A stretch of 64,000 nt of DNA from Toxonevra muliebris (GCA_963691655.1 OY829328.1:28353890-28417889), one strand, 5' to 3'; shown: positions 12,978 through 24,771, counted from the stretch's first letter. The notes: generated by a model not told the origin, from the letters alone. Translations and numbers: made by a program.

Positions 12978-14785
12978 CTAGCTGACCCGGCAGACGTTGT
13001 TCTGCCCTTTATACGAAGAAGCGGGAAAATTTAAGTTTATTTGAATGAAGAAGAATGAAGTTTCTTGGTGTTTAAAATTTAACATTGGTAAAAATTCTAG
13101 AAGAATATTAAAGACTGTTGTAGAAGTTATATCTAATTCCAAAAACTATTTAAAAATATGGACCCATTTGCTATTTATTATAAAAATAGAGCTTATTATA
13201 GAACTTATGAAAGAGCCACCTATCGAATTTTGATTAAATTAGTAGAAATAATAGTAAAAAAAAGGAATGGTCAAAGTAATAGAAAATAGTAATGAAAAAA
13301 AAGTAAAAAAGCAGTAGAAAATAGCAGTAGAAAGAGTAGTGAAAACCGTAGTTGTAAAATGAATAGAAAATAATATTACAATTTGTTGTAAAAAAGTGAT
13401 AGAAATAGTAGTAAAAAAGCAACAGATAAAGTAGTAGAAAAATAATAAAACATAGTAGTAAAAAATAGTACAAAGGAGTGGAAAATAGTAGTAGAAATAA
13501 TGTAAAAAATTGTAGCAGAAAAAATAGTGTAAATAACAATAAATTGTAGAAAAATGTAGTAAAAAAGTGGTAGAAAGTATAAGCAGTAAAAAAGTAGTAG
13601 AAAAGAAGAAGAAAATTTTTAAAAAAATAAATTAAAATAGTAGTAGAAAATAGAAGTAGTGCATGGTGCAACACCCACCAATCCAACAAATTGAAAGAAT
13701 TTTTTAAATTCGGTATTGACAAATAATACTTCCGTACTAAGATATCCCGTAATGAAAATTTAGGGTATGTGGAAGGTGTCATAGGTGTAAAAAGGAATAA
13801 CTTTTAAGTGTAATTTTTTGTTGAACAATTTTATTATGGTTCAGTTGAATTATAGAAACAATATTTCTGGACGCTATATATTCATATCAAAGACCTTTCT
13901 TGAAATTATTTAAAAATTTTAACCAATTTCACATTTATTATAAATATAGAATTTGTTACAGTGCCCCCTATTGCATTTTAAAATAGCTAGGCAGGTAGTA
14001 GAAATAGTAGTAGAAAAAGGAATGGAAAAAGTAGTAGAAAATAGCAGCAAAAAAGTAGAAGAAAATGGTAGTAGAAAAGGTAGTAGGAAAAAGAATAGAA
14101 AATAGTATTACAAATTGTTGTAAAGAAGTAGTAAAAAGGTAGCAGAAAAAGTAGTAGAAAAATAGTTAAACATAGTAGTACAAAAATAAAGTTGAAAAAG
14201 CAGTAAAAAAGTATTAAAAAGTAGTAGTAGAAAATTAGAAAAAATGTATTAAAAAAGTAGTAAAATAGTAGTAATATTGGTTGAAAAAGTAGTAGAAAAT
14301 AATTGTAATAATAATAATCGTCGAAAAAAAGAAGGCTAAAAGTTGTAGAAAATAGTAGTAGAATTAGTAGTAGAAATAGCAGCAGAAAATGCAAAAGTAG
14401 CATGGTCTCACTAATTCATCAAACTGAAAGAATCTAAATTTTAGTACCGTACCATAAATGGCTCCTATGATATGTATCTCATAATGAAAATTCAGGTTAT
14501 ATGGAAGGTGCCACACCCCCTTTGTCAATCCCCTATATTTTTGTTGTAGCATGGCATTGTCAATTCTCGTTGTTGTACCAAATTTCTCTATTGTGCTATA
14601 AATGGTTCTTGAGATATAACCAAAAAACTATTAGGATTGTATGGGAGGTGCCACGCCCACTTTACTAAAAGCCATTATGAATAGCTATGAACCATCCTCC
14701 CGCCTAAGAAGATATATTCTGGAAATATGACTTCAATCGGACCATGTCATACACACAAAACTCTACGATTATGTATATAAAGATA
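12978..14785 (+). repeat. Composite dispersed repeat beginning CTAGCTGACCCGGCAG
   Basis: The element starts at CTAGCTGACCCGGCAG and ends near the word TATGTATATAAAG. Its core is two direct modules about 757 bp apart. Each begins with a TATTTAAAAA...ATTTATTATAAA block (about 13145 and 13905), passes into an array of TAGTAGAAAA-type words (about 13240-13660 and 13990-14400), then a GTAG-CATGGT word, and a segment carrying GGAAGGTG or GGTGCCAC. A further GGGAGGTGCCACGCCC segment follows at about 14640. No protein-coding capacity is visible: long minus-strand frames across the arrays are Phe/Leu/Tyr-rich translations of the repeat. Partial copies lie at 10075-10206, 29140-29460, 58630-59020 and 63050-63215. 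The element class is unknown to me. Confidence 0.7.
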
Positions 14786-16157
14786 AGATACAAGGTAAAA
14801 TCTGTGGTCGCCTCACAGTGAGAGGATCCTTATGCTCAAGTTGTTGCACAGCCTCTCATAGCATTCCTGGACAGTTATCTCATACCCGTCTGAGAATGAA
14901 CTAATGTCTGCTGCTTGGTATTTAATCAACGATTGTACTTCGGGTTCGGAACTCTCCATGTTTAAAAGTATATCAATAATGCCTCAAAGCAAACTTCTCA
15001 TCATGTTGACGACCTCCGGAATCATTTATTCAAATTGAAAAATAAGCCATTGGCAGGTCCGATCGCTTTACAAAAAAAGTGCATTTATCCGGCTGAAATA
15101 TGTTTTCGCAATGCATTGGATAGAACTAGGTTGCTCCATCCTGCGAGCTACTACCAGTGACTTATCTGGGATTTAGGTTCGACGAGGACTGATAAATTAT
15201 TGAATAACTAAGCTTAAACTCAACGAATAACTAAGCCCATTTTCAGACCAAATCATCTGTTCTAAATTCACACCAAGCTTTAGTCCAAAATCCACCCGGA
15301 AGTGGGCCAAAAATCAGATGAAATTTAGACTTTAGGAAACTGATTTATTTTAGTCTTTTAAATTAAAAATCTAACCATTGTTCTTAGTAATGGAAAATAC
15401 TGTTGAAACTTCATCTGAAGCGAAATCTGGAGTCGAAATTCGAATCGATGCTGCAATTGGAGTTTGTATTGAAATAGAGGTGTGTAAGTTCAATATTTTC
15501 AATTGAGCGAGCTTGAGTACTTCATCCACAAGTTTTTTTTTTCAGAAATTCGTTGCTCTGATGAAGCTTTTCTGTTCAAGCATGAGCACGAGGCTAAATT
15601 TGGCTTTGTTTAAAGTTTTTAAATGTTAGTCGGCTGAATTTAAAAAAGTATTGTTTTCGTCCAATCAGCTTATTAGTCTTCTTCACTTTTTAAAGCAGGT
15701 TTCCGACATTGGTTCCTAAATAAAATCAACGTTGTACTCATATTATTAAGCAAATTCTTATATTATAGTTTGATTATTTTTACTTGAATATCCTCTTCGT
15801 TATTTTCTGGTACTTCTTCAATCAAATCGTACAATATCAATATGTCAATAATTTCAGTTTCTTCCACTATTCCTCTGGCGAGCTTCCACAACAACGGCTT
15901 TTCTCTACTTTCTTTAATTCTCTTCGGTACACTGATTTTAGGTCTTTATACTTTAGGAGAAGCTCCTCCCAAGCTTTGTTTTTCTCAACTCTATTTTTAT
16001 TTTTATTGAGTACTTAAGTATTCGTTTCCCAAAGCAAAGTATCGATAGGAACCCTATATGTGAGACCTTTACTCTTTATAATAATTACAATAAAATTAAA
16101 TATTTATGCTTAGAACAAATATTGATATATCATGTATTTTGATGAAAAAGATGAATT
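14786..16157. other. Spacer downstream of the membrane-protein gene
   Basis: Slightly less AT-rich than its neighbours at 14800-15350, but every frame is interrupted and no domain was recognised. It lies 3' of the minus-strand gene and probably contains nothing of that gene beyond the end of its 3' UTR. Confidence 0.5.
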
Positions 16158-16163
16158 TTTATT
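16158..16163 (-). promoter_or_regulatory. Polyadenylation signal AATAAA
   Basis: TTTATT on the plus strand reads AATAAA on the minus strand, about 50 bases after the stop codon of the LAPTM-like gene. The spacing suits a short fly 3' UTR. In AT-rich DNA the hexamer is common by chance, so position is the main support. Confidence 0.55.
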
Positions 16164-16212
16164 AAATAGTTATGTAATAATAAATAGTTTTTACTGCATA
16201 ACTCGCAGCCAA

Positions 16213-19200
16213 TTACAGATTACCGTATGACGGGGGAGTATGTGAGGCGGGTAGCAAATGCTCTTGTTGCTCGCTACCAATTCGAATCTTTTTGAACAGC
16301 GACATTATAGTAAACCAAATATAACATAGGAAACCTGGAATAGAAAATGAAAAAATTATTGAATTAATCAAGTGAAATAAAATGTAAATCCCCAATTTGG
16401 AATCGCTAAATGTTTCACAATATGTGCAAAAAGCAAACACCAAAGCAAAAGGGAGAGAACAATAAATAACAATATAAACAAGCGTATAAGTAATTATCTA
16501 TAGCAATCATTATCTATAAATAATAATAATAAAAACGCTAAGCAATTTATGCCGATCAATGATGACTCACAAATATACAATCCCCAAATAATGAGTCCAG
16601 CGCCAACTGAGCTAAATGGTGCACTGCCCGCTATCGTTGCATATATTACAAAGAAATACAGAGCCACATTGGAGAGCAGAGAGAAACCAGAATTGACCAG
16701 CCATGGCACCAGCAAAAAGTGACGATCCTGAAAGAAGAAAACCAAAAGAAATAAAAAAAATGAACTGAATGTGTATGTACAATTTCTAATACTCAAATAT
16801 GCTGATATTATTACGCTGTACCATTAAAAATCTGGATATTTCAGATTGCAATTCTCGATATCTACATAGATGCACAGCTGGTCAAAATAATACATAAGTG
16901 TGACCAAACGATTTTACGAATACTTACTTTAACATTTGAAGGGATACATTAGATTTTATTGAAAATTATGTCAAAAAAAAAATAAGAACAATAACACTGC
17001 CTTGCAAATCTCAACTTTTCTTGTGGGAATAAGATGGCTTCTAGTGTTTCCGAATGGACTTTTCGTGCTGAACACGAATAAACACTGTTAAAAACTTCTC
17101 ATCACGTCGTTTTCGTGAAAAATGGGTTGAAACCCCTAAAAATAGCGTTTTTGGCCATTGTAGAACTAAACCCTCACGTACTACAAACTTCGCTAATACC
17201 AGAAATGAAAGGCTGAACTATGCCCTTTTAATTGAATCTTAAGCCAAATTGGCTTGTTGGGTTTTATTTTTAATATTAAAAATTCACCTTTCTCGATCTG
17301 TTTACTTTAATAATAAAGCAGTGTACCCTCGAAGTAATACCTACGGGTAGTCCCACGGGGAGAGTGGGAGGAGACCAAGGAGGTGGTTTTAGTCGGTAGG
17401 AGTCCGACATAATCGTAGAATAGGAGTTCTGCGGTATCTATGAAGATTTCCACCTTCCAACGAACGAAAAAAAAAATCACCGCCCTCCAGTTTAATATAA
17501 CCACCACTATATTTACATAAAAAATAATAAAAGTATAGTATACTTTTAGGGCCCTATTTGTAGAATTAAAAATTCACCTATCTTAATCAGTTTATTCTAA
17601 TAACAAGACAGCATACTTTCCGGGTGTAATTCACCACTCTCCACCTAGCAGTACGAAAGTTTAACACAACCGCCACTATTTTAATTTTATCAATTCACTC
17701 CACTATAAAGATTCCTTCAGGCCCGAGCAAAGATGTTATCACGTCAAAAAGTATGTAAAACAAAATTCTAATCAGAGTTGAGGCCTTAAAGTCAAGAAGC
17801 TTTTTTCCCCAGCTTAATAAAAAGATTCTACAAAATTCATGTTGGATTAAGCAAAAGTCTCATCAACCATTAAAATAAAATTGATATTGCCTTTCCTTTA
17901 TTTTTTATGTTTTTAATTAAAACCTGATTTGCAATATCATACAATATTGGGTTGATAAATGTTACGTATTATAACTTATAATGATAAATAGTATTATTTC
18001 ATTTTATTATATTTTTTGTGTTCGAAAATAACCTCATTAAAACTAATAAATATCATTAATTTCAACACTTTATACAAATGTTAAAATTCAGACTCATTTC
18101 TCTCGCTTGGAAAATATTAGGGTAAGGTTGTCAGGGTTGAGCAGTTGCGATTTGACAGTGTTGTTGCACGAGATCTGTTAACGCGCAAGCGCGGCAAAGC
18201 TTCTTTTTGAGAGAGTAAATTTTGAGCGTTATTTTGTTTTCTCTAAGCGAAAGCTGTACATTGTGTGATTAGTGCACTTTAAAATGCCGAACGAAAAAAC
18301 GCAATACTATGACGTGTTGCGATGCAGGAATAGCTTGTTGTTAGGGACTTTTTATCGTCAGGGCTGGACACTCATAGTTTGATGCGTAGAAGCGTATTTT
18401 ACTTGGCAGCGTTATTTTTCATGAGGCAAAATGTGAATTACGGAAATTTTGACGTGGGAAATTTTTTTCGCACAATCAGAGCAATTAATTTAAAGACCCA
18501 CTCGGTGGCTGGCCCCAGCGCGGTTTTTCAAAGTTCCGCGAAGCACAGAATTGAAGAGAACTTAATGAAGATTATCAAAAGATATACGCAAACTTCATGT
18601 GGCGTTAGTTAAGTAAGTTACTTATGATAAACTTTTGTATTCAAATGACTAATTATGTGTTTTTATCAATAAAAACACTAAGTTTTGTTTTCCAGGTAAT
18701 TTTTTTATCATTTTAGTATATATTTGGTCAATTTTTAGTGGGTGCCCAACTTTGACAACTTTTTTTTATTTTTCAAATGTCCATAACTTCTGCATCTTTT
18801 ATCCAATTGGTTTTCGATCAAAAATGTTCCTTTTTTTATGCTCTTTCCAACGTTATACAACAATCAATAATTCCGAATTATAAACGAATCTCTGCCCAAC
18901 CCTGAAAAAGTCCCCCTATTTGTGACGACATGTGAAGACAGAGACAAAGTTGATTAACTTATTGGCGCAATTTTGTCTCATTCTTACTTATTTTGTGTAT
19001 GATCTTAATGAAGAGTTAAGATTAGGATAGAGTGAAGGAAATTTGTTGCTTTTTGCCATTGTTTTTCTAGTTCTATCCTTATTTGCTATTTAATTTTTTA
19101 TTATAATCTTTTTATTGGCTTGTGATTCTGTGAGTTTCTGCCAAGCCAAACATAGGGTCAACTCTCCTACTTCAAAATTCCACCCTACCAGGCATATGTA

Positions 19201-21748
19201 TAACTGCACTTACGAAAATGTGCCTATAACTGAATTCAAAAAAATATATTAGAATACTCATGCTTCCTGTAGGGTAAAAATTATCTTATTGATGTTAGAC
19301 TCGATTCAATTGACCATATCGTCGCGGTAATAGATGCCATGATCCAATTTGGAAAATTTTCAACACGAAATTTCGAAGAAATTTTAGTATTTATAAAAAT
19401 TCTAAAAAATAGTTTTTAAATTTTAGAGGCTATAGTAGTTTTTGGCTTACCCCAAGAAAATATGGTGACCAGGTGTAAAAAAAAAACTAGAAGTATTTTT
19501 TACGCCACATCATGAGCAACAAATATTTCCTGGGATCAAATGTATTTAACACAGTATTTTAGAAGTTATTATAAGTTAAAACAGAAAATATTAATTTTCG
19601 TTTCTATTTCTCCTTACATTTTTTTACAAAAGTTTGGGCAGCTGTAGCCTCAGAAAAATATATAAAGACCTGTGAAGTTATAATTTTTGCATCAAGTTTG
19701 TTATTTTATCTACACGAATTTCTCATTTCAATGCAAAATAATTAATTTTACCATTTTTTGTTGATTTTCAAAACCACCTTCCAAAAAAGTATGTCTGTTC
19801 ACCTGGCCTTGAAGTCAAGTGCAATACAATATTTTTAAATTATCTAAATGTAGAAATATTATACAGTGATTCCTTTTGGGAAAAATTTGCAAATGTATTT
19901 TTGACGAATTTTCAAAGTTGCTGTTCGACTAATTGAACGTTGAAACGATATGAGTTAACGTAGAACTGTAATATATAAGAAAATGTAAGCACAGAGAGTG
20001 AGAGAGAGGCACAAAGTTGCATTTAACTCTTTCATACCCAAGGTTGCAACATTCACTTTAGGTTAGGTTGGAGTGGCTGTCGAGAGACACACTTAGGCCT
20101 GAACGGCCCATTGTGATACCACATAGTTGGACCTACAGTTTAACGCCGATTCCGAACGGCGGTGTGGCAATTTTTTATCGGCTTGGTGGTTTTGCCATTA
20201 CCAACCAATGTGTGTACTTGTACACTATCTTATAATTCTCATACACTTCATATTGATAGTGAATATAAGAAAGTAATGAGAATTAACCACCAGACGAAGA
20301 CGGGAATCGAACCCGAACCTCCCAGGTGAAAGTCTAGTGCACTATCCACTAGGCTATCGAGGTCGTCTCACTTCACATTCACTTTAAGGTGGCATAAATA
20401 AAATGTTTAACAGATATTACTATTAACGCTATTTGTATTCGGTTCTGTTAGGTATTCCTCACGTTTGCTAATTGCCGAATATTTAAAATTTTTTGCTTAA
20501 CTAACTTTTTTTTAATGTTTTGTCTTTGCAGTTCAGAAAAAAAATCTAAGTGCAAAAATTTTTAGTAAAATCTTTTGCACTATTTTTTGAAAAATAATGC
20601 ATTAAATTATTACTAACCGGAAATTTTTTTTATCAGATATGTTTATAAAAGATAAGAGAATATGAAAATAAAAAAATTGGAGAAAAGGAGTTATCCAGTG
20701 GTTGTCAACAGCTCCATAGGTATGTTTTTTAACCTTTAATAAAGGACAAGCAAATCACTGTAGAAGCAAGAAATTTGGTACCATGATTGTGGAAGACCTA
20801 AGTAACCATAATTTCGCAACAAAAGGTTTCTCTCAAGCCGCATTATAATTCGGGCGTCAAAGGGTTAATATAGTACACTTCATTGCATTGAACATATACA
20901 ATGTAGGTATCGTTGTAGGAAAAGTTTTTTAAGTGTTGCAGAATGGATTGACGTGTATTTTGTTTTTGTTTAGTTGTACGGGTTGGAAAGTTTTACAATT
21001 TGTGCTACCGTGCAAGGGCATATACTAGACTTAGAGAATCACCCTGGTATTTTGCAAATGGTCTTACATCATTGCAAATGCATAATATTTCTGCTATTAC
21101 AACGAGTTTTTTCCATTTTTTCCGCTCCAACTTCTTATTTTCCTAATAAAAATATTTTTTTTTATTTTAAATTCATATGTATGTATCGTTACTTTAATTT
21201 GCCCTAACACCCATTTTTCAAAATTGGAGAAGTGTTTCCTGAAATTTCAGTTTAAGGAACAAATCGTAAATTTTTCGTACATGTCTCCAAAACTTCCGAT
21301 AGATAAAAGATTAGACCGTTTTTTATGCACATATCTATATTGGATATGAAGATGAAATTTGTAATGCTAATTTTATATGTAACTATATTATGCTTTCTCA
21401 TGATAAATGAAATAAACTTACCTTAACCGTGCCAACAACAAGCAATACCGATGTCAGAATATTTATTAGAACACCCACAAGACATAAAACCAAAACACCG
21501 ATAACAACTGCAAATATAAATACATAAGCATTTCAATTCAATTTTTAAAATTCAAATAACTACTTACTGGGACGTGCGGCTTCTATATCCATGTCAGGAT
21601 TTTCGGCTGCAATTCTCTTTAATAATTCATCTACAGCTGCAAGAAGAACGATATTATAAATTGCCCCGAAGACCGATATTACAGCTCCAATCCAACCGAT
21701 AATTATACCGGCTGTGCTAAGGTGCATACAAAACAAATACGTTTCCAT
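16213..21748 (-). CDS. Four-pass membrane protein, LAPTM/DUF7027-like, four exons
   Basis: Coding exons on the minus strand are 21748-21568, 21507-21422, 16727-16571 and 16334-16213. All three introns (60, 4694 and 236 bp) are GT-AG, and their phases (1, 0, 1) join exactly into 181 codons. Hydrophobic segments lie at about residues 12-38, 61-85, 98-122 and 129-154, with short ends. The tail carries PPSY at 175-178, a PPxY motif that binds WW domains of Nedd4-type ligases; a leucine pair precedes it at 168-169. Topology, size and tail resemble LAPTM4/5 endolysosomal proteins and the insect DUF7027 family, which suggests a role in endosomal or lysosomal sorting; that is inference. The ATG at 21748 opens the first exon with METYLFCMHL. 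A 5' UTR and promoter were not resolved. The large intron carries several transposons. Confidence 0.85.
17266..17695. repeat. Diverged tandem duplication inside intron 2
   Basis: Two segments repeat in the same order. AATTCACC, then CTGTTTACTTTAATAA or CAGTTTATTCTAATAA, then CAGTGTACCCTC or CAGCATACTTTC, and finally TATAACCACCACTAT or CACAACCGCCACTAT. Copy 1 runs about 17266-17515 and copy 2 about 17563-17695. Copy 1 contains an extra GC-rich stretch (17340-17430). It looks like transposon debris, possibly a UTR or LTR piece, but no family was identified. Confidence 0.6.
17990..18118 (+). repeat. Dispersed repeat, left part, split by the pogo-like element
   Basis: The words AAAATAAC, AACTAATAAATATCATTAA and TTTCTCTCGCTT occur in the same order at 59449-59560, where the repeat is uninterrupted. 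Its continuation, GTGACGACATG...TTGATTAACTTATTGGCG, resumes at 18919-18980 after the inserted element. The 59-kb copy therefore shows the empty site. Confidence 0.7.
18120..18916 (+). mobile_element. pogo-like DNA transposon remnant
   Basis: A 797-bp element flanked by TA (18118-18119 and 18917-18918). Its ends are inverted repeats: GGGTAAGGTTGTCAGGGTTG at the left, and GGGGGACTTTTTCAGGGTTG read inward from the right. Inside, a plus-strand sequence starting MPNEKTQ near 18284 and the frame 18379-18612 (with GPSAVF and RIEENLMKII) resemble the N-terminal DNA-binding part of pogo/Tigger-type transposases. The frames are broken and no DDE domain remains. An uninterrupted copy of the surrounding repeat at 59.5 kb supports these boundaries. 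Assignment to pogo rests on recognising short motifs by eye. Confidence 0.7.
18919..19060 (+). repeat. Dispersed repeat, right part, after the pogo-like element
   Basis: GACGACATGTGAAG...GTTGATTAACTTATTGGCG matches GGCGACATGCGCTG...GTTGATCAACTTATTGGCG at 59569-59610. It continues the repeat interrupted at 18118. Confidence 0.7.
20061..20374 (-). mobile_element. tRNA-Glu-derived SINE with 12-bp target duplication
   Basis: A 314-bp minus-strand SINE in intron 2. The head (right side) is tRNA-like: an A-box TAGCCTAGTGG (20356-20346), the loop CTTTCAC with anticodon TTC (20330-20328), and a perfect B-box GGTTCGATTCC (20313-20303). The order and sequence match tRNA-Glu, but the acceptor stem no longer pairs, so this is a pol III-type SINE head and not a tRNA gene. 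A non-tRNA body follows and ends CCAACCTAACC. The element is flanked by an exact direct repeat ACATTCACTTTA at 20049-20060 and 20375-20386. The exact duplication implies a fairly recent insertion by LINE machinery. Confidence 0.9.
21053..21105 (+). repeat. Fragment of the TGCAAATGGTCTTGCAT MITE family
   Basis: TTGCAAATGGTCTTACATC and the following ATTTCTGCTAT match the arms of the fuller copies at 24175-24299 and 55429-55545. Only one arm is preserved. It lies in intron 2 of the LAPTM-like gene. Confidence 0.65.
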
Positions 21749-24174
21749 TTTATTGTATTAAAATTATTAGATTCGCAAGAATTTTGACATACAATAAAAA
21801 TTAAAAAATAAAAAACAATTTTGTAATGGCACAACTGCGTATTTAAATTTCTACAACAATCTACAATAATGTAGGTATAAATTTCAACTTAAAAATAATA
21901 TTTTCAATTCTTCCGTTTCCACATTTATCTTTGTGTTTTTATTATCTTTTAAACAGAGTTGCATTAGTCACGTTTTAATTAGATTTGCATTGTAAATACA
22001 GCGAAAGCAGTGCTGCCACTTTATCACAATTAAGGTAGATACAACCATAAAGTTTTAATTTCAATTTCGTCGGACAACGCTGAAACTCAAACTCCATAAA
22101 ACGCCTTCAACGCACTCAGAGTTGGGATTTTTGAACTTTTCTATGCATTTTGAGAGTCATGTATGCGCAGAACGCGTGAGCGTGCTATGGAGTTTGGGCT
22201 TAAGTGGATAGCTGTTGAGTTGCAGTTGTAAAATACCTTAGAGTAAGCACAAGTCGCGACAGACGACAGTAATCAATTGTAATATTTTATCTACAAATTA
22301 TTATTGAAATGAAATATCTTTGCTTGGCAGTACGAGCGGTTTAAATAAAGTAGAGCCCTAATTTTTCTTGGCTAGAGAGGACAAAATTAATTAATTAGTT
22401 AATTAAGTTGTCAATCAGCTGATCACATGTAACCCTGTGCCGTTACGCTCGCCAGTGAATTTATGAATAAATCTAAGTCGACCGAAAAAACTCCTCCGCC
22501 GTAATGCTGTAATCATATACCCTTATTATACGCAGCAATTCTTCGTGCAATCAGTTGCATGCAATGCGAGTTCCTTTGTAAAGGGGGTGAGAAACTTGCG
22601 GAATAGATAAAATTACACAGTCGTTGATGTTGCTGCAATACTCTAACCGTTCTCTTTTTACTCTTTCGTATTTTTTCGTGTTTGCTTTATATTATTATTC
22701 TCATATTAAGAACTTTGCATAAATTTATATACAAAAAATTAATTCGTCAGTGTTTCGATTATTTCTTTGCAGACTTTGAAATTGTATGACTTGTGCGTAT
22801 GAAAATTTATTAAAAACAATTTCAAAGAAAACAGTAAGGTTACATAATGAACGTATGCCTACGTAAGCATACTGCGTTACTAAACGTGCATAAGATGTGG
22901 AAGTTTCTTACGAGAATTTGGTAAACATTTCGGTTAAACTGCCAAGAAGAAAAGATATAAGAAATTATTAATTTTAGTTTCGCAAGCTCACATTTATGGG
23001 ATGTGGTCAAGAAGTAGATCATAACTCATACTTTATATTCATATTTACTGGCGCTTAGTTAGAAATTGAGTGGCATCAAAGTGAAGTTTACTTAAAGAGC
23101 TTTTTATTTTCGACTATGACTATCTCCCATTTTTTCTTTTATAAAAATATCTATAAGTTTTAATTTTTAAATAGTTATAAAAGTTTGATGTGATTTGAAT
23201 AATTTTTGATGTGTAAACATTTTAGCCACGGTATGGGCAAAATTTCAAATTTGTAAAATGTAACAATAACTGTATCGTAAGATGTAAGATAACTGTAACG
23301 TCCAGTTCCCTTCTCGCTCACACTACTGCGCGGCATGACTGTGCTACTCTAAACAACAAAGAGAAGAAGAGAGGGAGAAATTAAAATACGAGCGGAGTTT
23401 GTTTGTTTATGTTTTGATCAATTTACTCACACATATATGTACATACGAAAACAAAATGTGTGTGTACATTTATTCGTGGCAGAATTATTTGTTGGTGTTA
23501 AACGTATGGAGATCGACTATACCATACAAACAGAGAAGTCGCCGTAGCAAACACAGGCGTTTGATAGGTTTTGCATTCCGTTAGTTAGATTGCATTAAAA
23601 TTAAATATTTTTTAAAATACAAAAACAATACAAAATGATAAGTAATAAGGAATCTAGGTTTCAATAAATGTATAAACAAAACGTAGGGATAATGATAGCA
23701 AATCACGGCATTATAAAAGACAACACTTTTTTTATCTATGTAAATAGCAAATATGTTAAACAGAAAAAATCAGACTTATTTATTATAAAATCACTTATTT
23801 ACTTCAATAAAAATACATTCTTTTTTATTTTTATTAAATGCAGTTAAGACAACTCTCTTTGCGGTGCTTTTAAAAAGTAGTGGGGTGACTAGTCATCCCT
23901 GTTGCCTTCCTAAGGTTAAATGTGGAAAGCACTTATCGTCGCCTGTGGATTGATTTTACGTATGTGTGTACAAATTCATATACCTATACGCCAAATCAAT
24001 TCTCAGGCGACGTTAAAATTATTATGTAAAATTTTCATATCTAATAAAATTTCAAATCGACAGGAAGAAAAACTTAAAGCGCGAAAAAAAAATTTGATTG
24101 CAGCTGCGTATATGCGAGCATATAGATCCCGATGCATTGAGTAAAAGAAAAATAATGCAACTACAACATATCAG
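21749..24174. other. Upstream region of the LAPTM-like gene; no further gene seen
   Basis: This 2.4 kb lies 5' of the minus-strand gene and should contain its promoter and 5' UTR, but no clear TATA/initiator pair was identified. A short inverted repeat (CAAACTCCATA word at about 22087 and its complement ending about 22197) may be a tiny MITE. Around 23290-23400 is a slightly GC-richer patch. Open frames here are short and unrecognised. Confidence 0.5.
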
Positions 24175-24299
24175 CCCTATTCACGATTTGGTGCAATTGC
24201 AAAATATTTATGCTAACACAACAACAAATATATGTGATATGGAATAAAAATTTGCATTTGCAATGATGCAAGACCATTTGCAATTTATGGTGAATTGGG
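24175..24299. mobile_element. Short MITE, family member 1
   Basis: A 125-bp hairpin-like element with ends CCCTATTCACGATTTGG and CCCAATTCACCATAAATTGC (read inward from the right). The arms carry a characteristic word TGCATCATTGCAAATGC. The same words occur at 21053-21105, 42071-42132 and 55429-55545. No coding capacity; flanking duplication unclear. Confidence 0.7.
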
Positions 24300-24631
24300 T
24301 TATTATATATATAAAAGATAATGATATCTAATAAGTTTTTAAGTTTATAAAATAATTGTTTTAATTTGAATTACCTAAGCATATAAATTATACATTAAAT
24401 CCCTATATATGGCTATACATATGTGAGCTTATGTATATGACATTCAGTTAGCTTAACTGTTTACACATCAAATATCTTGCGTGCCTTGCACACATCCATT
24501 TTTTTTTTTGTATTGATATTTGGAGTAAAATCGATCATTTACAAAAATAAATATGTAAAAGTTTTGTGAAAAACTAAAAGTTGTGTATTTATTTAAAAGA
24601 TAGTTTAGAAATATATTTAAAATCAAAACCT

Positions 24632-24771
24632 TGTAATTCTGGGCTGCGATTTCAAATATTAGTAACTTATATAGGACGTTGAAAGACTAAGAACTATTAC
24701 TAAGATCACCAATGAGGAATCGTGGCGGATTTCGAAGCGGCGGTCTGATTTCACCGTCTCTATGTACATTA
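24632..24771. repeat. Dispersed repeat, copy 2 (partner at 11080-11216)
   Basis: Same-orientation match to 11080-11216 ending at the same CATT boundary. Here it abuts another repeat that begins GGGCGTTCCAATTTTTTTT. Confidence 0.75.

Noticed and set aside
13234..14403. Long minus-strand open frames rich in Phe, Leu and Tyr
   Set aside because: They are translations of TAGTAGAAAA arrays read in reverse (TTTTCTACTA); composition alone keeps them open and no domain is present.
20290..20374. Possible functional tRNA-Glu gene
   Set aside because: A and B boxes and the TTC loop fit, but the acceptor stem does not pair and the sequence is the head of a longer unit bounded by a target duplication, so it is a SINE.
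22087..22197. Small inverse CAAACTCCATA pair upstream of the LAPTM-like gene
   Set aside because: Arms of about 16 bases with mismatches and no target duplication; too weak to call as an element.
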